Positions 16,741 through 25,281 of a stretch of 64,000 bases of DNA are shown in pieces (positions within the stretch are counted from its first letter, which is position 1; each line of letters starts with the position of its first letter). The DNA is from Acidocella facilis ATCC 35904 (lineage in GTDB: Bacteria > Pseudomonadota > Alphaproteobacteria > Acetobacterales > Acetobacteraceae). Under the pieces are notes generated by a model. It ran no database searches, was not told the origin of the DNA, and saw only the letters and a list, made by a program, of their open reading frames with translations. Position numbers and translations under genes: made by a program. The stretch lies in assembly GCF_000687875.1 (NCBI RefSeq), contig NZ_JHYG01000004.1, positions 1 through 64,000 of the forward strand, in the 5' to 3' direction.

Positions 16741-18348
16741 TCAGGCCTTGGTAATGGTCCATTTGATATGCTGCGGGCCATCCTGATGGCCCGGCAGCAC
16801 GATCTGCTCGGCGCGACGCGGCTCGGCCTGGCCGAAATACACGCTCTCCTCGATCCTCGGCGCCGCCCCCTCGGCCTTCAGCCGGAAGCCGCGCCCCGAG
16901 GGGGTGCGCAGCAGCACCGTCTCGTCATCCTGCACCAGGCTGGCGGTGACGTTGGGGTGGAGATGGAAGCGTATGGCGAAAGGCTGCGGGGTTTCCGCCT
17001 CGATCAGATCCTCGCCCTGCAATTCCTCGCCATTTTCGGAGAGGCCGAGGCGGCGATGATGGATGGCGCCGAAGGGCTTGCTCCAGCCATCGTGGTTGGC
17101 CTCGATCCAGCCGATGCCGCCGGCCTCCTGGCGCTGCACATTCACATTCAAGGGCCGCCGGCCGAGCCCGGTCTCCTTGATCTCGGCGGAGGAGGTGTCG
17201 GCGATAATCAAGGTGGAATGGGCGGCGGTGCCGCGCAGCACCCCGGCCCAGTCGCTGGCCAAAGCCGGGGCGGCGCCGCAATTGACGATCAGCCGGTCCT
17301 TGCCGAAGGAATATTCAAAGCCCAGCGTGCCGGCATGGGCGAAACGGTCCAGCCCCGGCGCGGTGGGCACGCCGGCATCCATGAACAAAACCGCCTTGCC
17401 GGCGGCGAGGCGAAACAGCCCGCAGGCTTTCAGATGCGCCAGCGTGCCGCGCGCCCGCCCGGCCTGGGCCAGCACCAGATCCACCAAAGTCGCCAGCTCC
17501 TCCTGGGAGCCGTTGAACAAAGGCAGCCCGCCATCGCCATGGCGCAGGGCGCGCAGCGCGGCGGCGGCGTGCTCGATGGCGGTGACCAGCTCGGTCGGCG
17601 GGGTTTTGGAGCCTGCCTGCATCAAGGCGCGGATCTCGGTGAGGTCCTGCAAGGCCAGCAGATGCGCCGCCGGGCTGCGTTCGATATGGCCGCCATCGGC
17701 GTAGAATTGCCGCGCCAGCTCCGGCAGCAGGATTTTCTGCACCCGGGGCAGATATTGCACATGCTCGGGCATGGCGATGGAGGCGGCGGCCAGCCCTTTC
17801 AGCGCGGTCAGGGCGCGGCCATCCAGAAACTCGGCCGGCAGAGCGGCGGAGAGGGTGCGGGCATCCTGCACCAGCCGGTGCATCAGCGCCTGGCGGAAGG
17901 CGTCATCGGCCGAGGCGGCGAAGAAATCATAATGGCCGAGCCAGGCCGCCAGCCGCGCACCCACCACATCCGGCGCATAGGAAATCGGCTCGGGCTTGGG
18001 CGTGTCCATGTAATCCATGGCCAGCGCGCGGGCGCGGGAGCGGGCGGCATCGGTGCCCAGGGCGCGCAGATCCCGCAGCCAGGTGAAGCCGTGCAGATGC
18101 GCGCGCAGCAGCCTTGTGCAGCCGGGGGCATGGCTGAAAATATCGTGATGGAGGGGCAGCACCGCGCCGCCAAATTCCAGCTCCGCCTTGACCAGCCGGG
18201 CGCCGCGCGCGGGATCCCCCGGCCAGGGGTCGCGCAGCGAGAGCGCCGGCGCATCCGGCCCGCCGGCGGGGCGCAGATTTTGCAGCCTGGTCAACCAGGT
18301 GCGGGCCTGGCGGCCGAGGCCAACCGGCTTGGCGGGGCCTTCGCTCAT
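16741..18348 (-). CDS. Heparinase II/III family protein
   Basis: This 535-residue protein resembles the heparinase II/III-like family: an N-terminal alpha/alpha toroid region and a C-terminal beta-sandwich holding the Hepar_II_III domain (about 330-500, including FGKDRLIVNCGAA and HSTLIIADTSSAEI). Such proteins are predicted polysaccharide lyases, but the natural substrate in alphaproteobacteria is unknown. No clear signal peptide is present. Its ATG overlaps the rpe stop (ATGA). Genes of this family are often linked to rpe, rsmB and purH in alphaproteobacteria; here purH is separated from it by galE, a glycosyltransferase and creA. Confidence 0.88.
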   Translation of the reverse strand: MSEGPAKPVGLGRQARTWLTRLQNLRPAGGPDAPALSLRDPWPGDPARGARLVKAELEFGGAVLPLHHDIFSHAPGCTRLLRAHLHGFTWLRDLRALGTDAARSRARALAMDYMDTPKPEPISYAPDVVGARLAAWLGHYDFFAASADDAFRQALMHRLVQDARTLSAALPAEFLDGRALTALKGLAAASIAMPEHVQYLPRVQKILLPELARQFYADGGHIERSPAAHLLALQDLTEIRALMQAGSKTPPTELVTAIEHAAAALRALRHGDGGLPLFNGSQEELATLVDLVLAQAGRARGTLAHLKACGLFRLAAGKAVLFMDAGVPTAPGLDRFAHAGTLGFEYSFGKDRLIVNCGAAPALASDWAGVLRGTAAHSTLIIADTSSAEIKETGLGRRPLNVNVQRQEAGGIGWIEANHDGWSKPFGAIHHRRLGLSENGEELQGEDLIEAETPQPFAIRFHLHPNVTASLVQDDETVLLRTPSGRGFRLKAEGAAPRIEESVYFGQAEPRRAEQIVLPGHQDGPQHIKWTITKA

Positions 18349-19052
18349 CCGCCCTGGCTGATGCTGGTCTGCGCCGGCAAAGCGGGCAGGGCGGTGCGGA
18401 TCTCGGTGATCGCCTGGGCGTAATCAGGGGCGCCGTAAACAGCGGTGCCGGCGATCAGGCAGGTGGCGCCGGCGGCGAGCACGCCGGGCGTGGTCTTGGG
18501 CGTGATGCCGCCATCGATCTGCAGCACGATATCATGCCCGCTCTCGTCGATCATGCGTCGTAGCGCTGCGATTTTCGGCAGCTGCGAGGCGATGAAGGCC
18601 TGCCCGCCAAAGCCGGGATTGACCGTCATCACCATGATGATGTCGGTGAGATCAAGCACATGCGCCACCGCGTCGATCGGCGTGGCCGGGTTCAGCACCA
18701 CCCCGGATTTCTTGCCCAGGCCGCGGATATGCTGAAGCGTGCGGTGCAGATGCGGGCCGGATTCCGGATGCACGGAGATATGATCCGCCCCGGCCTCGGC
18801 GAAGGCGGTGATATACGGGTCCGCCGGGGCGATCATCAGATGCACGTCGAGCGGCATTTTGGTGTGCGGTCGCAGCGCTTTGACCACCAGCGGGCCGAAG
18901 GTGATGTTGGGAACGAAATGCCCGTCCATCACATCCAGATGCAGCCAGTCCGCGCCGGCCTGTTCGACGGCGATCACCTCCTCCTTCAGCCGGGCAAAAT
19001 CGGCGGCGAGCAGGGACGGGGCGATGAGCGGTCGAGTCGGGGAGGCGGTCAT
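18345..19052 (-). CDS. rpe: Ribulose-phosphate 3-epimerase
   Basis: This 235-residue TIM-barrel enzyme interconverts ribulose 5-phosphate and xylulose 5-phosphate in the pentose phosphate pathway. Family motifs are LIAPSLLAADFARL, the metal-binding HLDVMDGHFVPNITFGP, MTVNPGFGGQ and the second aspartate in QIDGGI. The start is placed at MTASPTRPLIAPS (19052); the longer frame adds 12 residues without a ribosome binding site. It is the first gene of a minus-strand run with the heparinase-like gene and galE, and is divergent from the GT87-like membrane protein. Confidence 0.95.
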   Translation of the reverse strand: MTASPTRPLIAPSLLAADFARLKEEVIAVEQAGADWLHLDVMDGHFVPNITFGPLVVKALRPHTKMPLDVHLMIAPADPYITAFAEAGADHISVHPESGPHLHRTLQHIRGLGKKSGVVLNPATPIDAVAHVLDLTDIIMVMTVNPGFGGQAFIASQLPKIAALRRMIDESGHDIVLQIDGGITPKTTPGVLAAGATCLIAGTAVYGAPDYAQAITEIRTALPALPAQTSISQGG

Positions 19053-19111
19053 GATGCTTTGTTGTAACCGGCAGGGTGGAGGATTCACAAGCGGGGGGGT
19101 TGATATCCAAG

Positions 19112-20353
19112 ATGCCCCTGTGGCAGGCGCAAGATATGCAAGCTTCGTCTTCAGCGGCAGGGGCGACGGCCCAGGTCAGGTTTTCCTTTGTCCTAGCGGC
19201 AGCACTGGTCGTTGGCCTTTATCTGGCATTTCTGGCAGCGCATCTGGTGCTTTTATATCAAATGCACGGCCAGACGGAAGTTTTGCGAGGTGAGCATCAG
19301 CTGCCTCAGAAAGATTTTGGTTTGTTTTGGTGTGCCGGGAATGGCCTGATTTCGCAGCTGGCGCAAAGTTTTCATTTTCATTTTTCGCAGTCATTTCGGC
19401 AGGTTTGCCAGAACGATATCCTCTCCCCGCAGTCGCCGATCGACCAGGCTTGGCCCTACCCGCCAACAATGGGTTTCCTCGTTGCCCCATTTGCCTTGTT
19501 GCCATTAGGGGAGGCGTTTTGGGTGTGGCGGCTCTTCAGCGTTTGTGTCGCCGCATTGCTGTTGCGCAGGGCAGGGCTGAGTTGGCAGATCATCAGTCTT
19601 GGTCTGGCCAGCCCGGCCGCTTTGCATGACTTCACCAACGGCCAGAATGGCACGCTGACCGGCGCCTGGCTGCTTGCGGCTTTGCTGCTCGCAGGACACG
19701 GCAATCGTCTTGCCGGTTTCTGCGCCGGGCTGTTGAGCCTCAAGCCTCATTTAGGCGTAGGTGTGGCGGTTGCGGCGCTGCGGCTGCGGGCTTGGCGAAT
19801 GATCGGCTGGGCTGTGGCAGTGGCGTTTTTCCTGGCGGTTGCGGCGACATACTTGTGGGGGCTGCACGGCTGGGTGTGGTTTTTCGGCATCGCACAGCAT
19901 GACGAATGGCTATGGGCTTCGCGCCCTATTAAGCAAGTTTTTCCAGGTGCCGCGATCACGGTTTACGACATGGTGCGAAGCTTTGGGCTGGCTGATCGAA
20001 GTGCCTTGGTGGTGCAAGGCTTGGCCGCTATTTTGGCGATCTGTCTGATCTGGCATTGCTGGGCGCCAGGTCGGTTAAAGTTAATGCCGAGGGTTATTAT
20101 TACGGTTTGCCTGAATGTGTGGATTGTTCCCCATGGCTTCATGTACGACCTCGTGGCGTTCTCGGTCGCCATGGGGGCGCTGGTTGTGGTTTGTAAAGGT
20201 TGGCAGCGTTTCGCGGCCTGCCTGTTGTGGCTGATGGCCGGCTACACAGACGTCGTCGCGGTGATGCTGACGCACCTCCTCCTCTTTCCGCTGGTCGCTG
20301 CGGCCGGGGCTGCGCTGGCCTGGAAGGTCAGGCACGAACCAGCCTGGCAATAA
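19112..20353 (+). CDS. GT87-like (DUF2029) integral membrane glycosyltransferase
   Basis: This protein of about 413 residues has nine or more hydrophobic segments and an N-terminal transmembrane helix followed by a periplasmic loop. It has the features of GT87/DUF2029 polyprenol-phosphate-sugar transferases: aromatic-rich loops (QAWPYPPTMGFLVAPFALL) and LLSLKPHLGVGVAVAAL. It may add mannose or another sugar to a lipid or polymer at the periplasmic side. The exact start is uncertain: ATG at 19112 or 19136, or GTG at 19076. Its base composition is lower in GC than its neighbours and it is the only plus-strand gene between rpe and rsmB, overlapping the rsmB end by 26 bp. It looks like a late insertion. 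Confidence 0.78.
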   Translation: MPLWQAQDMQASSSAAGATAQVRFSFVLAAALVVGLYLAFLAAHLVLLYQMHGQTEVLRGEHQLPQKDFGLFWCAGNGLISQLAQSFHFHFSQSFRQVCQNDILSPQSPIDQAWPYPPTMGFLVAPFALLPLGEAFWVWRLFSVCVAALLLRRAGLSWQIISLGLASPAALHDFTNGQNGTLTGAWLLAALLLAGHGNRLAGFCAGLLSLKPHLGVGVAVAALRLRAWRMIGWAVAVAFFLAVAATYLWGLHGWVWFFGIAQHDEWLWASRPIKQVFPGAAITVYDMVRSFGLADRSALVVQGLAAILAICLIWHCWAPGRLKLMPRVIITVCLNVWIVPHGFMYDLVAFSVAMGALVVVCKGWQRFAACLLWLMAGYTDVVAVMLTHLLLFPLVAAAGAALAWKVRHEPAWQ

Positions 20354-21554
20354 AGAACCCGTCCATGCCGCCTTGCGCCGGCCAGAGGCCGGGATGGGTG
20401 CGGATATCGCCTTGCGCGGTCACCGCCTCGGGCAGTTCGGGCAGGCTGAGCGGGTCGCGCTTGAGCCCGAGCCGTTCGCAGGCGGCGTCCACCCGCGCGG
20501 CACCTTCCTGCGGCTGCAAGGAGCAGACGGCGTAGATCAGCCGTCCGCCAGGGGCGAGCATCGCGGCCGCCGCGTCCAGCAGCTTGTCCTGCAGGGCGGT
20601 GACGGTGTCGATGTCGCGGGCCTTGCGGATATGCAGCAGCTCCGGATGGCGCCGGGCGGTGCCGGTGGCGCTGCAGGGGGCATCCAGCAGGATGGCGGAG
20701 AAGGGGGAAGGCGGCTGCCAGCTGGTGGCATCGGCCAGCACGGTTTCGGCGGCAAGATGCAGCCGCTCCAGATTGCCGCGCAGCGTCGCCATGCGGGATT
20801 TGTCGCGCTCCACCGCCGTTACCGCGGCGCCGGCGGCGCAGAGTTGGGCGGTTTTGCCGCCGGGGGCGGCGCAGAGATCCAGCACGCGCTCGCCCTTCTG
20901 GGCGGCCAGCAGCTTGGCCGGCAGCGCGGCGGCGGCGTCCTGCACCCAGATTTTGCCCTCGGCGAAGCCCGGGATGTCCATCACCGGCGTCCCGGCGGGA
21001 AAGCGGTAGGAGCCGCTGGGCAAGGCCAAGCCGCCCTCGGGCACGAAGCCGGGCAGGGCGGAGACGTCCAAAGCCGCCTCATGCGCATGCGCCTCGGCAA
21101 TCGCCCGCGCCTCCTTGCCCCAGCTGGCCCAGGCCCAGGCGGGGGTGTCGAGCCTCGGCATGTCCAGCTCCTCCAGCGCCGCCGGGCCGGTGGCCACCAC
21201 CTTGCGCAGCACCGCATTCACCAGCCCAGCGAAGGGGGTGAGCTTGCGTGAGCGCGCCAGCTCGACCGAGGTGGCGACGGCGGCATGGGCGGGTGTGTCC
21301 AGAAACAGGAAGGCGGCCGCGCCCATGCGCAGGATGATGCGCAGCTCCGGCGGCGGGTCGCGGCGCAGATAGGGCTCCAGCACCGCATCCAGCGTGCCGA
21401 CATGGCGCAGCACGCAGGCCGCCAGCCGGTGCGCGGCGGCCTTGTCGCGTGGCTCGATGCGCGGCAGCGAATCAAGCGCTGCATCGAGCGGCCGGCCCTT
21501 CGCCAGTACGGCGTGAAGCAGAGTGAAGCCAGCATTGCGGGTCGGGTCTGTCAT
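20328..21554 (-). CDS. rsmB: 16S rRNA m5C967 methyltransferase (Fmu/Sun)
   Basis: This 408-residue SAM-dependent enzyme methylates a cytosine in 16S rRNA. The N-terminal NusB-like RNA-binding domain (about 5-130) precedes the Rossmann methyltransferase. SAM motif I is LDLCAAPGGKTAQLCAAG, motif IV is LLDAPCSATGTARRHPE with the PC dyad, and motif VI is YAVCSLQPQEG with the catalytic cysteine. The start is ATG at 21554. The protein is of normal length. It reads towards the convergent GT87-like gene. Confidence 0.94.
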   Translation of the reverse strand: MTDPTRNAGFTLLHAVLAKGRPLDAALDSLPRIEPRDKAAAHRLAACVLRHVGTLDAVLEPYLRRDPPPELRIILRMGAAAFLFLDTPAHAAVATSVELARSRKLTPFAGLVNAVLRKVVATGPAALEELDMPRLDTPAWAWASWGKEARAIAEAHAHEAALDVSALPGFVPEGGLALPSGSYRFPAGTPVMDIPGFAEGKIWVQDAAAALPAKLLAAQKGERVLDLCAAPGGKTAQLCAAGAAVTAVERDKSRMATLRGNLERLHLAAETVLADATSWQPPSPFSAILLDAPCSATGTARRHPELLHIRKARDIDTVTALQDKLLDAAAAMLAPGGRLIYAVCSLQPQEGAARVDAACERLGLKRDPLSLPELPEAVTAQGDIRTHPGLWPAQGGMDGFFIARLVRA

Positions 21555-21639
21555 AAGCGTCCTTGGGTTCAGGGGCGGGGCCTAGCATAATGGCGGGGGC
21601 TCTGGCCATCGCTCAGGGCGAAAAGGAAGGAAAGCTGCC

Positions 21640-22530
21640 ATGAAGATCGCGGTGATGGGGGCCGGTGCGGTGGGGTGCTATTTCGGCGCGCTGCTGGCCA
21701 AGGCGGGGCATGAGGTGGTGCTGATCGGCCGCGCGGCGCATGTGGAGGCCATCCAGGCCCGGGGGCTGCTGCTGGAGCGTGCCTCGGGCACCGAAAACGT
21801 GAAGCTGCAGGCCGCCACCGGGGCGCAGGGCGTGCAGGGCGCCGGGCTGGTGCTGGTCTGCGTGAAATCCGCCGATACCGCGCAGGTTGCCGCTGAGATG
21901 GCGCCGCATCTGGCGCCGGAGGCGATGCTGATCAGCCTGCAGAACGGGGTCGGCAATGCCCAGCGTCTCACAGCTGCCTTGGGGCGGGGCGTGTTGCCGG
22001 CGGCGGTCTATGTCGCCACCGAAATGGCCGGGCCTGGCCATGTTCGCCATCATGGCCGGGGCGAGCTGAAGCTGGGTCAGGGTCATGGGGCGCGGGAATT
22101 GGCGGCCTTGCTGAACGATGCCGCGATCCCGACCGAGATCGCCGAGGATGTCGAGGCGGTGTTGTGGACCAAGCTGGTGCTGAACTGCGCCTATAACGCG
22201 GTTTCCGCCGTCACCCGGGCGCCGTATGGGCATATTGTCGCGGTGGAGGGCGCGCCTGCGCTGATCCGCGCCCTGGTGGATGAGGCGGTGGCGGTGGCGG
22301 CGGCGGACGGGGTGCGGCTGGCGCCGGACCAGGCCGAGCGCTGCATCGAAGCGGCGCAGGCGATGAAGGGGCAGCTCTCCTCGACCGCGCAAGACATAAT
22401 CCGGGGGCGCAAGACCGAGATCGATGATCTCAACGGCCATGTGGTGCGGCGTGGGGCGGCGCATGGCATTCCCACCCCGGTGAATGCGGCGATGACGACT
22501 TTGGTGAAAATTCTGGAGACCGCGCGCTAA
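21640..22530 (+). CDS. panE: 2-dehydropantoate 2-reductase
   Basis: This 296-residue NADPH-dependent ketopantoate reductase makes pantoate for coenzyme A synthesis. The N terminus has the nucleotide-binding GAGAVGCYFGALLAKAGHEV; the C-terminal helical domain carries the catalytic lysine in WTKLVLNCAYNAVSA and the conserved KTEIDDLNG. A GGAAGGAAAG-type ribosome binding site precedes the ATG. panB, the other pantoate gene in this window, is 15 kb away, so the pathway is not clustered. Family members of this fold also act on other 2-keto acids, so the substrate is likely but not certain. Confidence 0.92.
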   Translation: MKIAVMGAGAVGCYFGALLAKAGHEVVLIGRAAHVEAIQARGLLLERASGTENVKLQAATGAQGVQGAGLVLVCVKSADTAQVAAEMAPHLAPEAMLISLQNGVGNAQRLTAALGRGVLPAAVYVATEMAGPGHVRHHGRGELKLGQGHGARELAALLNDAAIPTEIAEDVEAVLWTKLVLNCAYNAVSAVTRAPYGHIVAVEGAPALIRALVDEAVAVAAADGVRLAPDQAERCIEAAQAMKGQLSSTAQDIIRGRKTEIDDLNGHVVRRGAAHGIPTPVNAAMTTLVKILETAR

Positions 22531-22536
22531 ACTTAT

Positions 22537-22670
22537 CAAAAGTTTTTGGGGGTGTGGGGGCTTTTTTCAAAAAGTCCCCACAAACGTTTGGGGTTTTGGC
22601 AACGCCGTTACCAGCGCCCCGGACGTTTTCGCCGCTTTTTTGTAAAAAAGCGGCACCAAAAAACTTTTGA
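22537..22670. repeat. AAAAGTTTTTGGGG-type palindromic element, copy 1 (full)
   Basis: The outer inverted arms CAAAAGTTTTTGGGG (22538-22552) and CCAAAAAACTTTTG (22656-22669) enclose two inner hairpins: GGGGCTTTTTTCAAAAAGTCCCC near the left and GCCGCTTTTTTGTAAAAAAGCGGC near the right. It fills the space between the convergent genes panE and ybaK and could stop transcription from both sides. Related copies lie at 47189, 50915, 52593 and 55182. Confidence 0.8.
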
Positions 22671-22673
22671 TTT

Positions 22674-23147
22674 TTAAGCCGCCTCCGGCGGTTGGCAGGC
22701 ATCCACCCAGTCCGCCTGGGTGATTTCCACCATCCGCGCCGGGCTGATGCGCAGCGCGCTATTGGTGGAGCCGGCGGCGGGCAGCACCTCCTCAAATGCC
22801 TGCAGCGAGATGTCGCAATAGACCCGCAGCGGGCTGGCCAGCCCGAACGGGCAGACCCCGCCGACAGGATGGCCGGTCAGCGCCGCCACCTCCTCCACCG
22901 GCACCATCTTCACCTTGCCGCCAAAGGCGGTCTTGGCCTTCTTATTATCCAGCCGGGCATCGCCGCGCGCCACCAGCAGCACGATCTCCTCGCCCACCCG
23001 CAGCGCCAAGGTCTTGGCGATCTGCGCGGGGGCGACGCCATGGCCGGCGGCGGCGAGCGCCACCGTCGCGGTGCTTTCGGGAAGCTCCAGGATCTCGATG
23101 TCAGGCGCGTGGTCCGCCAAGAAGGCGCGGACAGTGTCGAGGCTCAT
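22674..23147 (-). CDS. YbaK/ProX-type aminoacyl-tRNA deacylase
   Basis: This 157-residue protein has the YbaK/EbsC fold, which hydrolyses mischarged aminoacyl-tRNA in trans (for example Cys-tRNA-Pro or Ala-tRNA-Pro). The signature stretches are TATVALAAAGHGVAPAQIAK, LVARGDARLDNKKAKTAFGG with the key lysine, and GGVCPFGL. The start is chosen at MSLDTVRAFL (23147); the longer frame has no support. It ends inside the flank of the palindromic repeat and is convergent with panE. The exact tRNA specificity is not readable from the sequence. Confidence 0.88.
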   Translation of the reverse strand: MSLDTVRAFLADHAPDIEILELPESTATVALAAAGHGVAPAQIAKTLALRVGEEIVLLVARGDARLDNKKAKTAFGGKVKMVPVEEVAALTGHPVGGVCPFGLASPLRVYCDISLQAFEEVLPAAGSTNSALRISPARMVEITQADWVDACQPPEAA

Positions 23148-23218
23148 GGCAATATCCCAGCTGAAATCTTCAGCCCGGGAGGCTGTCATGGATCGCGGGG
23201 CGGCGAAAGCCCTGCGGC

Positions 23219-23431
23219 TTATTTCTCCGGCTTGCTCACCAGCAGCGTCGCCAGCAGGATGGTCAGCAGCACCAGCACCAGCTCGGTCGCGGAGGGGGAC
23301 AGCGGCACGACATGCCAGGTGACGGCCGGCACCTGATTGGCCGGAAAGCCACTCGCGGCCTGCAGGGCCGTGGCATCACAGGTGGAAGCGTAATACGCCT
23401 CGAAGGCGTCCGGACAGGCGGTAAGATTCAT
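23219..23431 (-). CDS. Tail-anchored miniprotein, paralog 1
   Basis: This 70-residue protein has two cysteines near its N terminus in a C-x11-C pattern (CPDAFEAYYASTC), a short linker, the block VTWHVVPLSPSATE, and a C-terminal transmembrane helix (LVLVLLTILLATLL) ending in SKPEK. It is a paralog of the gene at 23567-23743: VTWHxVPLSPxAT, the helix and the Pro-x-Lys tail are shared, as is the cysteine spacing. The start is set at MNLTACPDAF. The family is not recognised. The cysteines would face the side of the long N-terminal segment, opposite the short C-terminal tail. Confidence 0.65.
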   Translation of the reverse strand: MNLTACPDAFEAYYASTCDATALQAASGFPANQVPAVTWHVVPLSPSATELVLVLLTILLATLLVSKPEK

Positions 23432-23566
23432 GTGCAGCGTCCCAGATCGGCAAAGCCCGCCGGCAAGCAGCATGCCGGCGCCCCTTCAAATGGGAGATTT
23501 ACGCCGCACTGCACAATCGCTTATTTTCGCCAACTGCGTTGCGTCCGAAGCAGCAATGAACGGCGG

Positions 23567-23743
23567 TTATTTTTTCGGCCGGTCCGCCAGCAAGGTCGCC
23601 AGCAACGCGCTTAAAAGCACCAGCACCCATTGCGTCGCGATCGGCGAGAGCGGGACCATATGCCAGGTCACCGGCGGCGCGCTGGGATGGCACGCGGCCG
23701 CCATCACGGGCGAGGTGATGGTCGTGCAGATGGAGGGCGCCAT
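23567..23743 (-). CDS. Tail-anchored miniprotein, paralog 2
   Basis: This 58-residue protein has the same layout as its neighbour at 23219: C-x11-C near the N terminus (CTTITSPVMAAAC), VTWHMVPLSPIATQ, then a single transmembrane helix (VLVLLSALLATLL) ending in DRPKK. The ATG at 23743 is preceded by GGGGAGATGAGG at suitable distance, so it is probably the true start rather than the ATG at 23755. It lies 91 bp downstream of the ABC ATPase gene on the same strand and could be expressed with it. The conserved cysteines and conserved tail between two copies argue that both are real genes. Confidence 0.65.
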   Translation of the reverse strand: MAPSICTTITSPVMAAACHPSAPPVTWHMVPLSPIATQWVLVLLSALLATLLADRPKK

Positions 23744-23834
23744 GGTCTGCCTCATCTCCCCAAAAGGCCGCGCCAGGAAGGGGCGGCGAAGATGATATGA
23801 GGTCCGCCACCGCCCCCCGCAAGCGCAGATGGCC

Positions 23835-24872
23835 TCAGCCCGCGCCGGACAGAGGCGGGGAGGAACAGCGCGGCGCGGTGGCGCTGGGCTGCGCCGCTGT
23901 GCCGGACAGAGTCAGGGCCGCCCCTGCTTCCAGCCCGCCGCCGGCGGGCTGGGGAGGGCGGTGATAGAGTCCGCGTACCCGCCCCGCCGCCTGCCGATCA
24001 CCGCCGGCCAGCAGCACCAGGCTGTCGGCGATCTCGCGGGCTTGTTTCTGGCTCTGCAGCACCACCAGCAAGGCGCCGCGTGCGCCCAGACGGCGCAGCA
24101 GCCCGAGCAGCATCTGGGCGTCCGCGTCGCTCATCGCGCTGGTCGGTTCGTCGAGCATCAGCAATTTCGGCCCGGCCGCCGCTTCGCGCAGGATCATCGT
24201 GGCGCGGCGCAATCCGGGCGGCAGTTCCAGCAGCGGCTGGTCGAAGAGCGGGATCAGCGCCTCCATGCCCATCTCGCGCACCCAGCCCGCGGCCCAGCCG
24301 CGCCGGGCGGCGGCGGGCAGCGATGAGTCGCGATGAAAGAGCAGGCTCTCCAGCAGGCTGCGCCGGAGCAGATCCGGCCGCGGCGCGACCAGCACGGGCG
24401 GTTTCGTCGCGCCCAGCTTCAACCCCTGATAAAAGACCTCTCCCCAGCTCTTATAAAGCGCATTCTCCGCATATAGCCCCGCGAGGGCGCGCAGCAGCGT
24501 GGATTTGCCGGTGCCGGCCGGCCCCATCAGCACGCAGACGCCCTGGGCCGGCACCGTGAAGCTGAGATCGTCCAGCACGATTTTGGCGCCGAACCCCAGG
24601 CCGAACGCCGCGCAGTGCAGCACTGGCGGCGCGGCCTGATGCGTCAAGGCGCCAGAGAGCGGTTCGGCATCGATCAGCGGGCCGTCTTCATCCGCGTCCG
24701 GCAGTTCCTCCCGCAGACTTTGCCGTAACGCCGCAATGCCTTCCACCATATGGCTTTCCAAAGCCCGCGCGGCCTCGGCGCGGCGCAGCCGCCGCCCGTG
24801 CAGCCGCCACGCCGCCACGGCGATCCCACCGCAAACGCCCGCCAGCCCTAAGTAAGATGCCACATGTTCCAT
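23835..24872 (-). CDS. Membrane-anchored ABC ATPase with degenerate motifs
   Basis: This 345-residue protein has an N-terminal hydrophobic helix (about 5-25), a short coiled region, an ABC ATPase domain (about 83-300) and a Pro/Ser-rich tail. Walker A GPAGTGKS (117-124) and Walker B LLMLDEPTS (237-245), including the catalytic glutamate, are intact. The other landmarks are altered. The signature is LELPPGLRR instead of LSGGQ-like (215-223), the Q-loop region reads VLVAPRP without glutamine (160-166), and the H-loop position is Gln in VLQSQ (271-275). No permease gene is adjacent; two miniproteins follow. Substrate and role are unknown. Confidence 0.8.
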   Translation of the reverse strand: MEHVASYLGLAGVCGGIAVAAWRLHGRRLRRAEAARALESHMVEGIAALRQSLREELPDADEDGPLIDAEPLSGALTHQAAPPVLHCAAFGLGFGAKIVLDDLSFTVPAQGVCVLMGPAGTGKSTLLRALAGLYAENALYKSWGEVFYQGLKLGATKPPVLVAPRPDLLRRSLLESLLFHRDSSLPAAARRGWAAGWVREMGMEALIPLFDQPLLELPPGLRRATMILREAAAGPKLLMLDEPTSAMSDADAQMLLGLLRRLGARGALLVVLQSQKQAREIADSLVLLAGGDRQAAGRVRGLYHRPPQPAGGGLEAGAALTLSGTAAQPSATAPRCSSPPLSGAG

Positions 24873-25084
24873 CGAGGCTCTCGCAACCGCACATCCCCTT
24901 AAAATGTTTGGATGAAGAAACGGCTACCGGAAAGATTATTCATCCGGGGGCGGGAGGCGCGCCCGCTCGGCCATTATTCAGCCCCTGCGCGCTCGGTGCC
25001 CGAAAAACCGAAACATGACAAGCTTGTAACCAAAACAGCACCATTCATCTGGCACCTCGATTAAATTTTTGTCGGAAGGGCGGC

Positions 25085-25160
<76 letters not shown>

Positions 25161-25281
25161 GGTCCCGTCATGCGATGACCGCGTGGGGGCGGCGTTTCGC
25201 GCATTCGGAAGCGGAAGTCAACATTGCTTTGACACATTCCTCCCGCTAGGTCTCTGGCACCCGAAATTTTTGAGGAAAACC

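Noticed and set aside
14601-16754. Long plus-strand frame of 717 codons opposite the glycosyltransferase and galE
   Set aside because: It is the antisense shadow of two well-supported genes; the protein is rich in His, Arg, Gly and Gln with no domain.
22430-22795. Minus-strand 121-codon frame across a palindromic element
   Set aside because: Spans non-coding palindrome sequence and overlaps two genes; product is low in complexity.
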